64,000 bases of DNA from an uncultured Glaciecola sp. (GCA_937125395.1 CAKZLI010000001.1:62001-126000); one strand, 5' to 3'; positions 33,697 through 44,062 are shown, counted from the stretch's first letter. The notes: generated by a model not told the origin, from the sequence alone. Numbers and translations: made by a program.

Positions 33697-35769
33697 TTAT
33701 TTAACGCGCATGCCAGGTTGTGCACCAGCATGCGGCTCTAAAATATACAGCTCATCACCACCAGGTCCTGCTGCGAGTACCATGCCTTCAGACATGCCAA
33801 AACGCATTTTACGTGGTGCCAGATTCGCCACCATCACGGTTAACTTACCGGCTAAATCTTCAGGTGCATAAGCTGACTTGATCCCGGCAAACACTTGACG
33901 AGTGGTCTCTGCACCGATATCTAATTGTAAACACAATAACTTGTCAGCTCCTTCAACATGATCAGCACTGACAATTTTAGCAATACGCAAATCAACTTTA
34001 GCAAAATCATCGAATTGGATCATCGGAGCAATCTCATCATCGTTATTCGCTTTGCCGGCCGGCTTTGCTTTATCGGCTTTCTTGGCTACTTTTGCCTTTT
34101 TACTGGCATCTTCAGTGACGGCTAAGTTGTCTTTTGACGCATCCACCATTGCTGCCACCTTATCGCTATCAACACGTTGTAGCATGGCTTTGAATTTATT
34201 TATGCTATGACCGGTGAGAGTCGTTTGGGCTGAACTCCACACAAAGCTGTCATTCAAAAACGCTTGCGCTTTTAACGATAAGTCAGGCAATACAGGGCTT
34301 AGGTAAATACTCAATGCGCGGAACATGTGAATACCCATCGAGCACACATCATGCGTGTGTTGCTGTAATTCTGGATCTTTAATCGAGACCCACGGCGCTT
34401 GGGTATCAATGAACTGATTCGCTTTATCGGCTAAGGCCATGATTTCACGGATCGCATGATGATACTGACGTGATTCAAAGTGCTGCGCAATACTGTCACT
34501 CGCTGCACTAAACTCATTAAGTAGTGCTGGGTCGAGAATATTGTCAGCTAACTTGCCATCAAATTTCTTAGTGATAAAGCTGGCACAACGACTGGCGATA
34601 TTGACGACTTTACCGACTAAATCCGAGTTGACTTTTTGTGTAAAATCTTCAAAGTTAAGATCGATATCAGTCACGCTGTCGTTCAGTTTAGAGGCAAAAT
34701 AATAACGTAAATATTCAGGGTTCAAATGATCTAAATAGGTCCGCGCTTTGATGAACGTGCCTTTTGATTTGGACATTTTGGCACCATTGACGGTCACAAA
34801 ACCGTGGATGTTGACACCCGTTGGTTTACGATAGCCTGCGCCTTCTAGCATCGCAGGCCAGAACAGGCAATGGAAATACGTAATGTCTTTACCAATGAAA
34901 TGATACAACTCAGCGTCAGAATCGGCATTCCAATATTCATCAAAATTAACGTTATTTTTTTCGCAGAAATTCAAGAAACTCGCCATATAACCAACCGGCG
35001 CATCGACCCATACATAAAAGTATTTACCGGGTGCATTGGGGATCTCAAAACCAAAATAGGGCGCATCGCGAGAAATATCCCATTGCTGTAAACCTTGCTC
35101 AAACCATTCTTGAAGTTTGTTGGCCATCTCCGCTTGCACTGTGCCGGATTTGATCCAGTTTTGTAACATATCGGAGAACTTCGGCAGATCAAAGAAATAA
35201 TGCTCTGAGTCTTTTAAGATTGGGGTCGCACCGGATACCACTGAGCGAGGGTTGAGTACCTCAGTTGTAGCATAGGTTGCTGAACACACATCACAGCTAT
35301 CGCCGTTTTGGTCTTCTGCGCCACATTTAGGGCAGTCACCTTTAATAAAGCGATCAGGTAAAAACATGCCTTTTTCTGGATCATATAATTGGTTAATGGT
35401 CTTAGTAGAGATATAACCTTCGGCATTTAATCGGTTATAAATTGTCTCGGATAAGAGTTTGTTCTCCGGAGAATGCGTCACATAGTAATTATCGTAATCA
35501 ATATCAAAATCGAGCAAATCTTGATGATGTTCCGCTCTGGTACGATCGACCATTTCTTCTGGCGTAATACCCAACTCTTGGGCTTTGAGCATCACTGGGG
35601 TACCGTGCGCATCATCGGCGCATACGCTGTAACATGTGTGTCCACGCATTTTTTGAAAACGCGTCCAAATGTTAGTTTGGATATGTTCCAAGAGATGACC
35701 TAAATGGATCGAACCATTGGCATAGGGAAGGGCGCTGGTAACTAATATCTTGCGTGGTGCTTGAGCCAT
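33697..35769 (-). CDS. metG: Methionine--tRNA ligase
   Basis: Charges elongator and initiator tRNA-Met. The 690-residue product has the class I signature [13 protein letters not shown], a four-cysteine zinc knuckle near residue 146 (CPKCGA...CDVC), the KMSKS loop, an anticodon-binding helical domain, a Lys/Ala-rich linker (about 550-575) and a C-terminal tRNA-binding OB fold (VDLRIAKIV...MRFGMSEGM). Length fits the dimeric E. coli type (677). It is convergent with the yafS-like gene and divergent from dcd. Confidence 0.97.
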   Translation of the reverse strand: MAQAPRKILVTSALPYANGSIHLGHLLEHIQTNIWTRFQKMRGHTCYSVCADDAHGTPVMLKAQELGITPEEMVDRTRAEHHQDLLDFDIDYDNYYVTHSPENKLLSETIYNRLNAEGYISTKTINQLYDPEKGMFLPDRFIKGDCPKCGAEDQNGDSCDVCSATYATTEVLNPRSVVSGATPILKDSEHYFFDLPKFSDMLQNWIKSGTVQAEMANKLQEWFEQGLQQWDISRDAPYFGFEIPNAPGKYFYVWVDAPVGYMASFLNFCEKNNVNFDEYWNADSDAELYHFIGKDITYFHCLFWPAMLEGAGYRKPTGVNIHGFVTVNGAKMSKSKGTFIKARTYLDHLNPEYLRYYFASKLNDSVTDIDLNFEDFTQKVNSDLVGKVVNIASRCASFITKKFDGKLADNILDPALLNEFSAASDSIAQHFESRQYHHAIREIMALADKANQFIDTQAPWVSIKDPELQQHTHDVCSMGIHMFRALSIYLSPVLPDLSLKAQAFLNDSFVWSSAQTTLTGHSINKFKAMLQRVDSDKVAAMVDASKDNLAVTEDASKKAKVAKKADKAKPAGKANNDDEIAPMIQFDDFAKVDLRIAKIVSADHVEGADKLLCLQLDIGAETTRQVFAGIKSAYAPEDLAGKLTVMVANLAPRKMRFGMSEGMVLAAGPGGDELYILEPHAGAQPGMRVK

Positions 35770-35931
35770 AATAAAAATTGCATATTACTGTAGTAAAAAA
35801 AGTGGGCAAATGGTAGCGTAAATCGGCTGTTTTTGCACTCTTAAACTCATGATTTATTGCATTAATATTTGCGTTGTTTGTTCTGTCGATAGATAATGAC
35901 CAAAGATTATCCAACTTACTTGAGAAACCCC

Positions 35932-36534
35932 ATGCGCTTATGCGATAAAGATATTTATGCCTCGTTGCAACGCGGTGAGATCGCCATTACTCCGCAGCCC
36001 GATTACGAACACATCAGTGGCCTGACAGTAGATATGCGTCTGGGCAACAAGTTTCGTATATTTCAAGCTCATGCTGCACCATATATTGACTTGTCGGGTG
36101 AAAAGTCCGACGTCCAAGCACAGCTTGACTCGGTGATGAGTGATGAAATCACCATTGCCGATGACAAAGCGTTTTTTTTGCACCCCGGTGAACTGGCATT
36201 GGCTATCACTTATGAATCTGTCACGTTGCCAGCCAATATCGTCGGCTGGCTTGATGGCCGTTCTTCACTAGCACGTTTGGGGTTGATGGTGCATGTGACC
36301 GCACATCGTATCGATCCCGGTTGGTCTGGCAATATTGTGTTGGAATTTTACAACTCTGGTAAGTTACCGTTAGCATTGCGTCCCAAAATGAAAATTGGCG
36401 CGTTGAGTTTTGAAGTGTTATCGGATCATGCCGACAAGCCATACAATGCCCGAGTTGATGCAAAATATAAAGGTCAAGATGGGGCTGTTGCCAGTCGTAT
36501 CAATCACGACAGTAACACCACAGATAATGGCTAG
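35932..36534 (+). CDS. dcd: dCTP deaminase
   Basis: Deaminates dCTP to dUTP for thymidylate synthesis. The 200-residue product aligns closely with E. coli Dcd: [55 protein letters not shown] core with the catalytic glutamate in [16 protein letters not shown] start at ATG 35932, preceded by GAGAAA, because this gives the family N-terminus; 12 further residues are open upstream. The Mrp/ApbC gene often found between metG and dcd in relatives is absent here. Confidence 0.95.
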   Translation: MRLCDKDIYASLQRGEIAITPQPDYEHISGLTVDMRLGNKFRIFQAHAAPYIDLSGEKSDVQAQLDSVMSDEITIADDKAFFLHPGELALAITYESVTLPANIVGWLDGRSSLARLGLMVHVTAHRIDPGWSGNIVLEFYNSGKLPLALRPKMKIGALSFEVLSDHADKPYNARVDAKYKGQDGAVASRINHDSNTTDNG

Positions 36535-36572
36535 TCAGGGATAGTTAGGGATAGTTAAGTATAGTTAAGGAA
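36533..36572 (+). repeat. Four 10-bp tandem repeats from the dcd stop codon
   Basis: AGTCAGGGAT, AGTTAGGGAT, AGTTAAGTAT and AGTTAAGGAA run head to tail from the dcd TAG codon. The last unit supplies the AAGGA before the small open frame at 36577. Confidence 0.8.
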
Positions 36573-36576
36573 TGGT

Positions 36577-36720
36577 ATGCTCGATTTTTTGCAAATGATA
36601 TATTTTTGCATTGGTTTGATCAAGCGCCTGAACCGTTTATTTCAACCACAACGATATATGCTGAACCGCCGGCAACACCCACAACGTAACAGTTTAGTGT
36701 GTGGGTGTATGCATACTTAG
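36577..36720 (+). CDS. Candidate small protein, 47 residues
   Basis: Unrecognised small open frame with AAGGA five bases before its ATG. The product starts with a hydrophobic segment (MLDFLQMIYFCIGLI) followed by a basic, Arg/Gln-rich tail with two cysteines near the end. This is the shape of many small membrane-associated peptides, but nothing else supports it, and a 9-bp hairpin lies within its 3' half. It occupies the otherwise empty gap between dcd and the ABC permease. It may be chance. Confidence 0.25.
   Translation: MLDFLQMIYFCIGLIKRLNRLFQPQRYMLNRRQHPQRNSLVCGCMHT
36675..36708. terminator. Long-loop hairpin between dcd and the ABC operon
   Basis: ACACCCACA (36675-36683) pairs perfectly with TGTGGGTGT (36700-36708) around a 16-base loop. 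There is no good T-run on either strand. It lies between convergent transcription units, so a termination role is plausible but weakly supported. Confidence 0.35.
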
Positions 36721-36732
36721 CTTTTATCCATA

Positions 36733-37992
36733 CTAATCGCTATGAAGTGCTTCAATTGGATTGAGTTTTGATGCTTTTATCGCTGGAAACACGCCAAAGC
36801 CAACCCCAACAATCATACAGATACTAAGCGATAAGATGATGGCGGTAAGTGACCAACTAACGGCCCATTGACTATAAAAACCAATAATCTCCGATAAAGC
36901 CAGTCCAAACACGATGCCCAACAATCCACCTAGTACCGAGATGGTGAAGCTTTCTGCTAAAAACTGTAAACGAATATCTTGTTGAGTGGCTCCAACAGCA
37001 CGTAACAAACCGATTTCAGTGGTGCGCTCAAGGACATTGGCTAACATTATATTCATAATCCCAATGCCCCCAACCAATAGCGAAATACCGGCGACACAGG
37101 CCATCACAATATTAAAAATCTGTTGGGTTTGTTTTTGCTGAGCTAATAATTCAGCAGGGATCACTATGTCATAATCTTGCACAGCGTTGTGGCGCATCTG
37201 CATTAAATGGGTGACAGCTTTCGCGGCGACAACGGGATTCTGTCCCTCTTGGATACGTAACTTAATACTGTCTAACTCACTGGCAAGGGTATCGTGAGCG
37301 AATTTTTTGAGTGAGGTGGCAAGTGGGACAAAAATACTGTAGCGATCGCCACCAATTTTGACACCTTGAAATTCATTTTGATTTCCAGGGGGGGCCGTTA
37401 ATACACCCACAACATTTAGCCACACTTGATTGACTTTAACAAATTGCCCGACCGGGTCTGCGATCCCTGGAAATAACTCTGTAGCTGTATCAGCACCTAA
37501 GATAGCGACTTGGGCCAAGCGTTGCTCATCCTGCGCCTGCAAAAAACGCCCAGAGGCTAAGCGCAGATTAGCATGCTTAAAATAGCGTAGGGTGACGCCT
37601 AATACTTGTGCGTCAGATTTGGCGTAATCAGAATAGATCGCAAAAGTTTTGATGATTTTACTCGCACTGGAATCTTCGACAAAAGGCAGGGTATTCGCTG
37701 CTGCCGCGACATCGCCTTGGGTTAACCCAAGTGAGTCTTCACGGATCTCGACTAACTCATCATTGTTAAATTCACGGGCGTTGATGATAATGTTGTTGAC
37801 CCCCATTGAATCAATTAGCTTTAACGCTTCTCGCTCTGCTCCTTCGCCAATATTGAGCATGGCGATGACGGCACCGACCCCAAAAATCATTCCTAAAAGA
37901 GTCAAAAATGTACGGAGCTTTTTGGAGGACATTTCGTATAACGCGTCTTTGATCAATACATCATAGCGTTGGCGTTGTAAGGTCGGCTTCAT
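36733..37992 (-). CDS. MacB-type ABC transporter permease
   Basis: 419-residue inner-membrane permease with one N-terminal helix (about 24-45), a large periplasmic MacB-PCD domain (about 50-290) and three C-terminal FtsX-type helices (about 298-410; GIGIMNIMLANVLERTTEIGLLRAVGA is the family signature). No ATPase domain is fused, unlike MacB itself; the ATPase is the first gene of the operon. Its ATG overlaps the stop of the upstream adaptor gene by 4 bp. Substrates of such exporters include macrolides, peptides and lipoproteins; none can be assigned here. Confidence 0.9.
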   Translation of the reverse strand: MKPTLQRQRYDVLIKDALYEMSSKKLRTFLTLLGMIFGVGAVIAMLNIGEGAEREALKLIDSMGVNNIIINAREFNNDELVEIREDSLGLTQGDVAAAANTLPFVEDSSASKIIKTFAIYSDYAKSDAQVLGVTLRYFKHANLRLASGRFLQAQDEQRLAQVAILGADTATELFPGIADPVGQFVKVNQVWLNVVGVLTAPPGNQNEFQGVKIGGDRYSIFVPLATSLKKFAHDTLASELDSIKLRIQEGQNPVVAAKAVTHLMQMRHNAVQDYDIVIPAELLAQQKQTQQIFNIVMACVAGISLLVGGIGIMNIMLANVLERTTEIGLLRAVGATQQDIRLQFLAESFTISVLGGLLGIVFGLALSEIIGFYSQWAVSWSLTAIILSLSICMIVGVGFGVFPAIKASKLNPIEALHSD

Positions 37993-39233
37993 GTATTTTC
38001 TCCGGCCATAAGAGCACTCAGTGCAATGGCATCATTCAATTTTAGTCCGTCAGTAATTTCAATAAAATATAAATTTTTACGTCCGGTTGTCACTGGATGT
38101 TTGATAAATCCGGAGCCGTTTTGTAGCAACACATAGCTTTGCTCTTGCTCATAAATGACGCTTTGTAATGGAATAGCAATACGCTCTTGTGGCTTAGCGA
38201 CAGCTATACTGGCTGTTAATTTACGTCCTGGCTTTAGGATTTGGCTATCTTGTTGTTTGATAGTCGCGGTCAACTCGTAATATTTAATGGGGTTGCCGCG
38301 CTTAATTTCTCGAGGAAATGCCGCCACTGATGCAATGCTGCCATCAAATGTTTGCCCAGGAAAGGCATCGAGTTGCAGGCTAACAGGGAGGTCACTGGCT
38401 AACTCAATGGCATCGTCAGCTAACACATACAAACGTGCTTGCAAGTTAGTCAGGTTAGGAATTTCTGCAATGGGACTGCCAGGAAAAACCGTGTTACCGA
38501 CAGCCGGTTTTTCGCCGCGACGATCTTTAATATAGACTAGTAAACCAGCATAAGGCGCGGTCACTTCTAAGCTTTTTAATGCGCTAAGATATTGTTTAAG
38601 TTTGCGTTGATGACCTTGTTGTTTGATATCTAGCACGGACATTGCAGAGTCATGTTGTTCTAATACACTGGTTTCTTTCCAGGCTAAAAATTCATCTTTA
38701 GCTTCTAAAAAATCTCTATTTTGTAAGGTATCAATAATATCGAGCTTAGAATAAATCCGCAGATCATCAATGGCAAAGCGGTCCACAAAGCCAAACTCTT
38801 CTGCGACAAACGCTTGATCAGATTGAATGTCTTGTTTTTCTTGAGTTTGCGCTGCTTGAGAATTAATTATGTCTTGTTGTAATTTGCGTACAGCAAAATC
38901 TTCTTCGTTTTTATCTCGCAGAATACGCTCTGCATCAAATCTGGCGATAACATCACCTTCTTGTACTAAGGTATTTTCTTCTGCAAGCCACGCAAGCATC
39001 ATCGGTCGTCTGCCCGGTGCGACTATTTTTTGTGAATCTGCAGCTTCGATTTCACCCTCTGCGTAGATAGTAATAGCAAAGGTCTGCGATTGAACCGTAT
39101 ATGTTGGTACTGTACTGACAGTATCTTCACTACAACCGGTTAACCCTGCGAAACTCATTACACTGATTAGGCTAGCGACACGGATAAACTTGACTCGTTG
39201 ACACCATGGCGTTGAAGAAGTTGGATTATTCAT
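37989..39233 (-). CDS. HlyD/MacA-type periplasmic adaptor lipoprotein
   Basis: 414-residue adaptor. It has a signal sequence and lipobox (GLTGC, Cys34), a barrel-sandwich half-motif near residue 60-110 (GEIEAADSQKIVAPG, then LVQEGDVIARFDAE), a short helical hairpin, the second half-motif (VTAPYAGLLVYIKD...GDTVF-like VGNTVFPG) and a C-terminal beta-barrel domain. It overlaps both neighbours by 4 bp (ATGA). It should link the permease to an outer-membrane duct; no TolC-like gene is in the window. Confidence 0.88.
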   Translation of the reverse strand: MNNPTSSTPWCQRVKFIRVASLISVMSFAGLTGCSEDTVSTVPTYTVQSQTFAITIYAEGEIEAADSQKIVAPGRRPMMLAWLAEENTLVQEGDVIARFDAERILRDKNEEDFAVRKLQQDIINSQAAQTQEKQDIQSDQAFVAEEFGFVDRFAIDDLRIYSKLDIIDTLQNRDFLEAKDEFLAWKETSVLEQHDSAMSVLDIKQQGHQRKLKQYLSALKSLEVTAPYAGLLVYIKDRRGEKPAVGNTVFPGSPIAEIPNLTNLQARLYVLADDAIELASDLPVSLQLDAFPGQTFDGSIASVAAFPREIKRGNPIKYYELTATIKQQDSQILKPGRKLTASIAVAKPQERIAIPLQSVIYEQEQSYVLLQNGSGFIKHPVTTGRKNLYFIEITDGLKLNDAIALSALMAGENT

Positions 39234-41206
39234 GGGCTAACTCCTTGGCTAACGTCTTGCTTAAGAGCAATATTAACACTTGCTTGCATTCCTGGTCGCA
39301 TGATACTCAAATCTAATTCATCTAATGTCACCCACGCATCAAATACTATCTTTTGATTGCGCTGTGATTTGTTGCGATAGGCTTGACCTTTACTGGTGAT
39401 GCTACCGAGAAAGACTTTTTCAGGAAAGGCATTTAGGACGACTTCAACGGGTTGACCGATAGAGACTTTATTAGTATCCGATTCGTCCACTTCAATCTTA
39501 ATCGCTAAATTATCCAAAGAGGGCACATCTAACAGTGAATTACCCATAAACACGGTGTCGCCAACGGCGGGCTTATCACCATCGCCATTGTCGCGCAGTA
39601 TAACAATGCCATCAGCAGGGCTCATAATGGTGAGTTTTTTGATACTGGTATTGATCTCATCGACTTTAGTTTGCAAGCTAGCAATCCGTGCTTCTTGCAC
39701 TTGTTTGTTCACGATGCGCCGTTGTTTATGCTCATCAAGTCGCTGTAACGCTTGTGTTTTACGTTCTTGCATAATGCTAAAATCAGCTTCTTGTTGACGT
39801 CGCTCGACTTCTGATCGAGAGGAAACGGTTATCTCGACTTTGCGCCTTGCCTTATCTTCATTCATTGTTGCTTCGGCTAAATTTAACGCGAGATCTTCTT
39901 GTTTGGCCGTGTCTTCGAGAACTAGCTTTTCGAGCTCTTTGCTTGCTGCATCCAATTCAGATTGTCGTGTTAACATTCGGGTGCGTAGATCTTGTCCATC
40001 AAATTTGACTAATAGATCGCCTTGTTTGACGATTTTATTTTCTGCGACAAGGCGCTGAATTTTGTATTGCCACATCCGGCGAATACCTGGGGGCCCGATC
40101 GTCACCGTTTGTAATGACATTAATTCACCAGGCACGCTGATATTTTGTTGATTTGATGAATTACCTGGCGATGTGAAACTTGCAGTATCGGTGGCGTTTG
40201 CCTTGTCATCTAGCACTATTCGAACACTCATCCCCGGAAATAAGGTGCGCTCAGGTAAGGTATTAAAGCGGATGATCACTGGAAAATACGAGGCATTACC
40301 CAATGTCGGCTGATTTTCTGCCTGACTGCCAATGCTGGTAATGGTGCCACTAAATGTTTGTTGAGCAAACGCATCAAATTGTAAGGTCACCTGTTGTCCG
40401 TTTTGTAGCGCTAATGCATCAATTTCATGCACATAGCTTTCAATTTGGTAATCGGTTGTTGCCTGAACATCCATGACTTTCCAACTGGGTTGTACATTCA
40501 TCCCTGATGCCATCTTGGTGTTGTTCCAAGGGTGGTTTGCATATGTCACAGGACCAGTGTGTTGAGCGACAACATTTAATTTGGTTAACAGATTTTGGTA
40601 ATATTGAATGTCATCATTTTCTTTTAAAATATCAATGTTTTTCTTTTCAAGACCCGCAACAAGCTGTTTTTGTGCTTTTTTGAGCGACTCGTCAGCTTTA
40701 ACTTGTTCCAATAACGCACGCTCTAATACCATTTGGTTTTGACCTTTTTGGTAATCACTTAGCGTGTCACTGTTTACGGAAACTGCGATTTGGGCTTTAG
40801 CGACCTGCATTTGGGCTACCTTTAAACGCCCCTCTGCTTCAGTACGCGTCTGCTGTAAGCGCATTTCCAGTTGTTTGAATTCAAGTAACAAGGTTTCAAG
40901 GCGCTCTTGGCTTTGTTCTAAGCGACTTTGTTCGGTAGCGCCATCAAACACCACGACCAAATCACCTTTATCCACGACTTTGCCTTCTTCTTCCATCCAT
41001 TGGACTTGGATCTGCCAACTTGAAGCTCGCGGAGCAACCACCATTTGTTTGGCTGAGGAGGACACTTTACCCGTTAAAATTAATGGTGCTTTGAATCCTG
41101 CTTTTGATTCATCTGTTAAGGCTTGAGACATCGCAGATAGTAAGACTAGACTCCATCCAAGACACAAAGATACTATGGTTCGGCGACCTGGTTGATATCT
41201 ATTCAT
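39230..41206 (-). CDS. Tandem-duplicated HlyD-type adaptor (two modules in one chain)
   Basis: 658-residue exported protein with a signal peptide (about 1-29, SQA cleavage). It contains two full adaptor modules. Module A (about 46-345) has KVVDKGDLVVVFDGA, a coiled coil and FSGTITSIGSQ; module B (about 357-650) has KIVKQGDLLVKFDGQ, a coiled coil, the lipoyl half-motif MSPADGIVILRD and FLGSITSKGQ. The downstream 414-residue protein is a third copy of the same design (LVQEGDVIARFDAE). Usual adaptors are 350-450 residues with one module. Overlaps of 4 bp tie it to both neighbours. Confidence 0.85.
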   Translation of the reverse strand: MNRYQPGRRTIVSLCLGWSLVLLSAMSQALTDESKAGFKAPLILTGKVSSSAKQMVVAPRASSWQIQVQWMEEEGKVVDKGDLVVVFDGATEQSRLEQSQERLETLLLEFKQLEMRLQQTRTEAEGRLKVAQMQVAKAQIAVSVNSDTLSDYQKGQNQMVLERALLEQVKADESLKKAQKQLVAGLEKKNIDILKENDDIQYYQNLLTKLNVVAQHTGPVTYANHPWNNTKMASGMNVQPSWKVMDVQATTDYQIESYVHEIDALALQNGQQVTLQFDAFAQQTFSGTITSIGSQAENQPTLGNASYFPVIIRFNTLPERTLFPGMSVRIVLDDKANATDTASFTSPGNSSNQQNISVPGELMSLQTVTIGPPGIRRMWQYKIQRLVAENKIVKQGDLLVKFDGQDLRTRMLTRQSELDAASKELEKLVLEDTAKQEDLALNLAEATMNEDKARRKVEITVSSRSEVERRQQEADFSIMQERKTQALQRLDEHKQRRIVNKQVQEARIASLQTKVDEINTSIKKLTIMSPADGIVILRDNGDGDKPAVGDTVFMGNSLLDVPSLDNLAIKIEVDESDTNKVSIGQPVEVVLNAFPEKVFLGSITSKGQAYRNKSQRNQKIVFDAWVTLDELDLSIMRPGMQASVNIALKQDVSQGVSP

Positions 41207-41877
41207 GCTGCGCTGTCCTCAATAATTTGACCATCTTTCATGCGTATAATTCGTTGTGCATACTCGGCAATTTCTTGTTCATGTGTCACCATCACAATGG
41301 TTTGACCTTGTTGATGTAACTCCGTTAACAATGCCATGATTTCTTCAGAAGTTTTGGAATCGAGATTACCGGTTGGTTCATCCGCCAAAATAACACTGGG
41401 TTGGTTCACCAAGGCCCTGGCAATAGCAACCCGTTGACGTTGTCCACCAGACATTTCAAACGGTTTATGATGTTTACGATGACTCAAGCCAACTCGTTCA
41501 ATCAGCGCTAGGGTGCGTGCTTGGGCTTCATCAGGAGCAACATCGCTGTAGCGAAGAGGCAGTTTGATATTGCCAATCACATCGAGTTTGGGAAGTAGAT
41601 GAAATGTTTGAAAAATAAACCCTATGTATTTATTGCGTATTTGCGATAATTTATCATCATCGAGTTGTGCCACATCATGCCCGTCCAAATGATACTGACC
41701 ATTGCTTGGGGTATCTAAGCAACCAAGGACGTTCATCAAGGTTGATTTGCCTGAGCCTGAGGTACCCATTATTGCCACAAACTCATTTTCGTTAATGGTC
41801 AATGAGACATCATCAATTGCCGTCACGACTTCATCGCCATTTTGAAATTGTTTGTAGATATTTTTGAGGAAAATCAT
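41203..41877 (-). CDS. MacB/LolD-type ABC transporter ATPase
   Basis: 224-residue ATPase that powers the exporter encoded downstream. Walker A is GTSGSGKST (residues 38-46), the signature is MSGGQRQRVAIARAL near residue 145, Walker B is VILADEPTGNLDS, and the H-loop is VTHE. The NLDSKTSEEIM segment is typical of the MacB/LolD/FtsE subfamily. First gene of the four-gene operon; its stop overlaps the next start by 4 bp. The 231 bp upstream, shared with the divergent alcohol dehydrogenase, contain no other gene I can support. Confidence 0.93.
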   Translation of the reverse strand: MIFLKNIYKQFQNGDEVVTAIDDVSLTINENEFVAIMGTSGSGKSTLMNVLGCLDTPSNGQYHLDGHDVAQLDDDKLSQIRNKYIGFIFQTFHLLPKLDVIGNIKLPLRYSDVAPDEAQARTLALIERVGLSHRKHHKPFEMSGGQRQRVAIARALVNQPSVILADEPTGNLDSKTSEEIMALLTELHQQGQTIVMVTHEQEIAEYAQRIIRMKDGQIIEDSAA

Positions 41878-42108
41878 ATAACTCTCGATATTAACGTGTT
41901 GAAATACATGTCACTTACTCAATATGCATTTAACGCTTTAATAGATCATGGCTCAATACTAATTGAGGGTTTATTATGTAAAGGTTTGTTACACAGCGAA
42001 TGCACACACGATAAAATTCCATATACAGCTGTAATTAGTTGATCATAGAACCTGTTTTTTGAGTATATTAGATGACAAATCCCATTATAAGAAAAGTTAA
42101 GGAACCGT

Positions 42109-43134
42109 ATGAGTCAATCGACCACCGTTAGAGCATTCGCCGCTGCGAATAAAGATGCACCGTTAGCACAAATAGACATCAACTTGCCTGAATTGGGCAG
42201 TAATGACGTGGATATTCACGTCGCGTATTGTGGCTTGTGTCATTCTGATGTATCGATGCGCCATAATGAGTGGGGAGCGACCAGCTATCCTTTCGTTGGC
42301 GGGCATGAAGTAGCTGGGACCGTCAAAGCAGTAGGCAGCGCCGTTGGGCATTTAGTCGTGGGGCAACACGTTGGGTTGGGCTGGCATTCTGATTATTGTA
42401 ATCAATGCAGCACCTGTCATGACGGCGATCAAAATTTATGTGGTTCGGCGCAAGGCACTTTTATAGGGCGACATGGCGGATTTGCTGAAGTCGTTAGAGC
42501 TGATGCAAGTGCCGTCATTGCCTTACCTGCTGGGATGGATTTGAAACTAGCTGGCCCTATGTTTTGTGGTGGGATCACCGTTTTTAATCCATTGTTGCAG
42601 TTTGGCATTAAGCCAACAGATAATGTTGCGGTTATTGGTATCGGAGGTTTAGGGCACATTGCATTGCAATTTTTGCGCGCTTGGGGCTGTAAGGTCACCG
42701 CATTTACCTCTAGTGATCAAAAAGCACAAGAGGCTTATTCACTGGGTGCTCATGACGTCATCAACTCAACCCTCACCTCCGAGCTAGACAAGGCTGCGAG
42801 CTCTTTTGATTTTATAATCTCAACAGTCAATGTCAAACTCGACTGGAATGCGTATATCAACACATTGAAACCCAAAGGACGTTTACATTTTGTCGGCGCA
42901 ACATTGGCACCATTAGATTTAGGCGTATTTGGATTAATTGGTGGTCAAAAAAGCGTGTCTGGTTCGCCTGTAGGCGCACCTGGTGCGATTGAAAAAATGC
43001 TCGATTTTGCGATGCAACATCAGATTAAACCGCAAATAGAAGTGTTTGAGATGTCAAATATAAACGCAGCGTTTGCGCACTTGGCCTCAGGTAAAGCACG
43101 CTATCGTATTGTATTAGCTAATGACTGGGATTAA
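42109..43134 (+). CDS. Zinc-dependent NAD(P) alcohol dehydrogenase (YahK/CAD-like)
   Basis: 341-residue medium-chain dehydrogenase. The catalytic zinc ligands are in CGLCHSD and GHEVAGTV, the structural zinc site is the four-cysteine segment CNQCSTCHDGDQNLC, and the cofactor site is GIGGLGHIALQF near residue 180. The pattern fits cinnamyl-alcohol-dehydrogenase-like aldehyde reductases such as YahK and AdhC. AAGGA precedes the ATG. It is a single gene, divergent from the ABC exporter. Confidence 0.92.
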   Translation: MSQSTTVRAFAAANKDAPLAQIDINLPELGSNDVDIHVAYCGLCHSDVSMRHNEWGATSYPFVGGHEVAGTVKAVGSAVGHLVVGQHVGLGWHSDYCNQCSTCHDGDQNLCGSAQGTFIGRHGGFAEVVRADASAVIALPAGMDLKLAGPMFCGGITVFNPLLQFGIKPTDNVAVIGIGGLGHIALQFLRAWGCKVTAFTSSDQKAQEAYSLGAHDVINSTLTSELDKAASSFDFIISTVNVKLDWNAYINTLKPKGRLHFVGATLAPLDLGVFGLIGGQKSVSGSPVGAPGAIEKMLDFAMQHQIKPQIEVFEMSNINAAFAHLASGKARYRIVLANDWD

Positions 43135-43186
43135 GTTTAAGCGATCAGGTTGTGAATAAATAGGTTATTGGCGTTACAACATATAC

Positions 43187-44062
43187 TTAGCGAGATTGTT
43201 GTAACGCTTGTATCCGTTTGTCCAATGGTGGGTGACTTGAAAATAACGCTTTTAAGCTACCACCGTTGATCCCCAGAGCGGACACTTCTTTTGGCAGGCC
43301 GGCGTCGACGGGGCCTGATTTTAAACGTTGTAATGCTGCTATCATATTTTGATTACCAACCATTTTGGCTGCACCTGCATCAGCTCTGAATTCACGATAA
43401 CGCGAAAACCACATGGTAATGACGTGAGCAAGGATCCCAAGTAATACTTCTGCAATGATAGATACAATCCAAAACGCAGGACCATGTCCGCGCTCGACTT
43501 TGAATACAACTCGGTCAACAACATGGCCAATAATCCGCGATAAGAAGACCACAAAGGTGTTAATCACCCCTTGTAATAATGTCATTGTTACCATGTCACC
43601 ATTAGCCACATGGCTTATTTCGTGAGCGAGTACCGCTTCCACTTCGTTTTTGGGCATATGCTGAAGTAACCCAGTACTCACGGCAACTAACGAATTATTT
43701 CGATTCCAACCCGTTGCAAACGCATTAGGGCTTGGGCTATCAAAGATCCCAAATTCTGGCATGCCGATATTTGCATGTTCTGCTTGCTTGCGCACCACGT
43801 GCATTAACCAACGTTCAGTATCACTTTTGGGATCTGTGATCACTTGCACACGCATACTGCGCTTCGCCATAAACTTGGAGAGAAGCAGTGAGATTATTGC
43901 ACCACTAAAGCCGATAACGGCTGAATATATCAATAAGGCTTTGAGGTTTAAATCAACGCCATTTTCGGCAAGTAATCCTTGTACACCAAACAAACTAAAG
44001 GTGATGGATATTAATGCCATAATAGCGATGTTGGTGGCGATAAATAGTCCGATTCTAAACAT
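43187..44062 (-). CDS. htpX: Membrane zinc metalloprotease HtpX
   Basis: Heat-shock-linked inner-membrane endoprotease that degrades damaged membrane proteins. The 291-residue product (E. coli 293) has two N-terminal helices, the zinc motif HEISH (147-151), two further helices around residues 160-215 and the C-terminal HPPLDKRI motif. I start at ATG 44062 (MFRIGLFIATN); the frame is also open to a TTG at 44074, which lacks support. Confidence 0.96.
   Translation of the reverse strand: MFRIGLFIATNIAIMALISITFSLFGVQGLLAENGVDLNLKALLIYSAVIGFSGAIISLLLSKFMAKRSMRVQVITDPKSDTERWLMHVVRKQAEHANIGMPEFGIFDSPSPNAFATGWNRNNSLVAVSTGLLQHMPKNEVEAVLAHEISHVANGDMVTMTLLQGVINTFVVFLSRIIGHVVDRVVFKVERGHGPAFWIVSIIAEVLLGILAHVITMWFSRYREFRADAGAAKMVGNQNMIAALQRLKSGPVDAGLPKEVSALGINGGSLKALFSSHPPLDKRIQALQQSR

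Noticed and set aside
35770..35931. Missing mrp/apbC gene hidden between metG and dcd
   Set aside because: The 162-bp gap is too short and contains no P-loop ATPase sequence; the gene is simply not here.
41842..42042. 66-codon plus-strand frame between the ABC ATPase and the alcohol dehydrogenase
   Set aside because: It starts inside the ATPase gene on the opposite strand, has no ribosome-binding site and no recognisable sequence.
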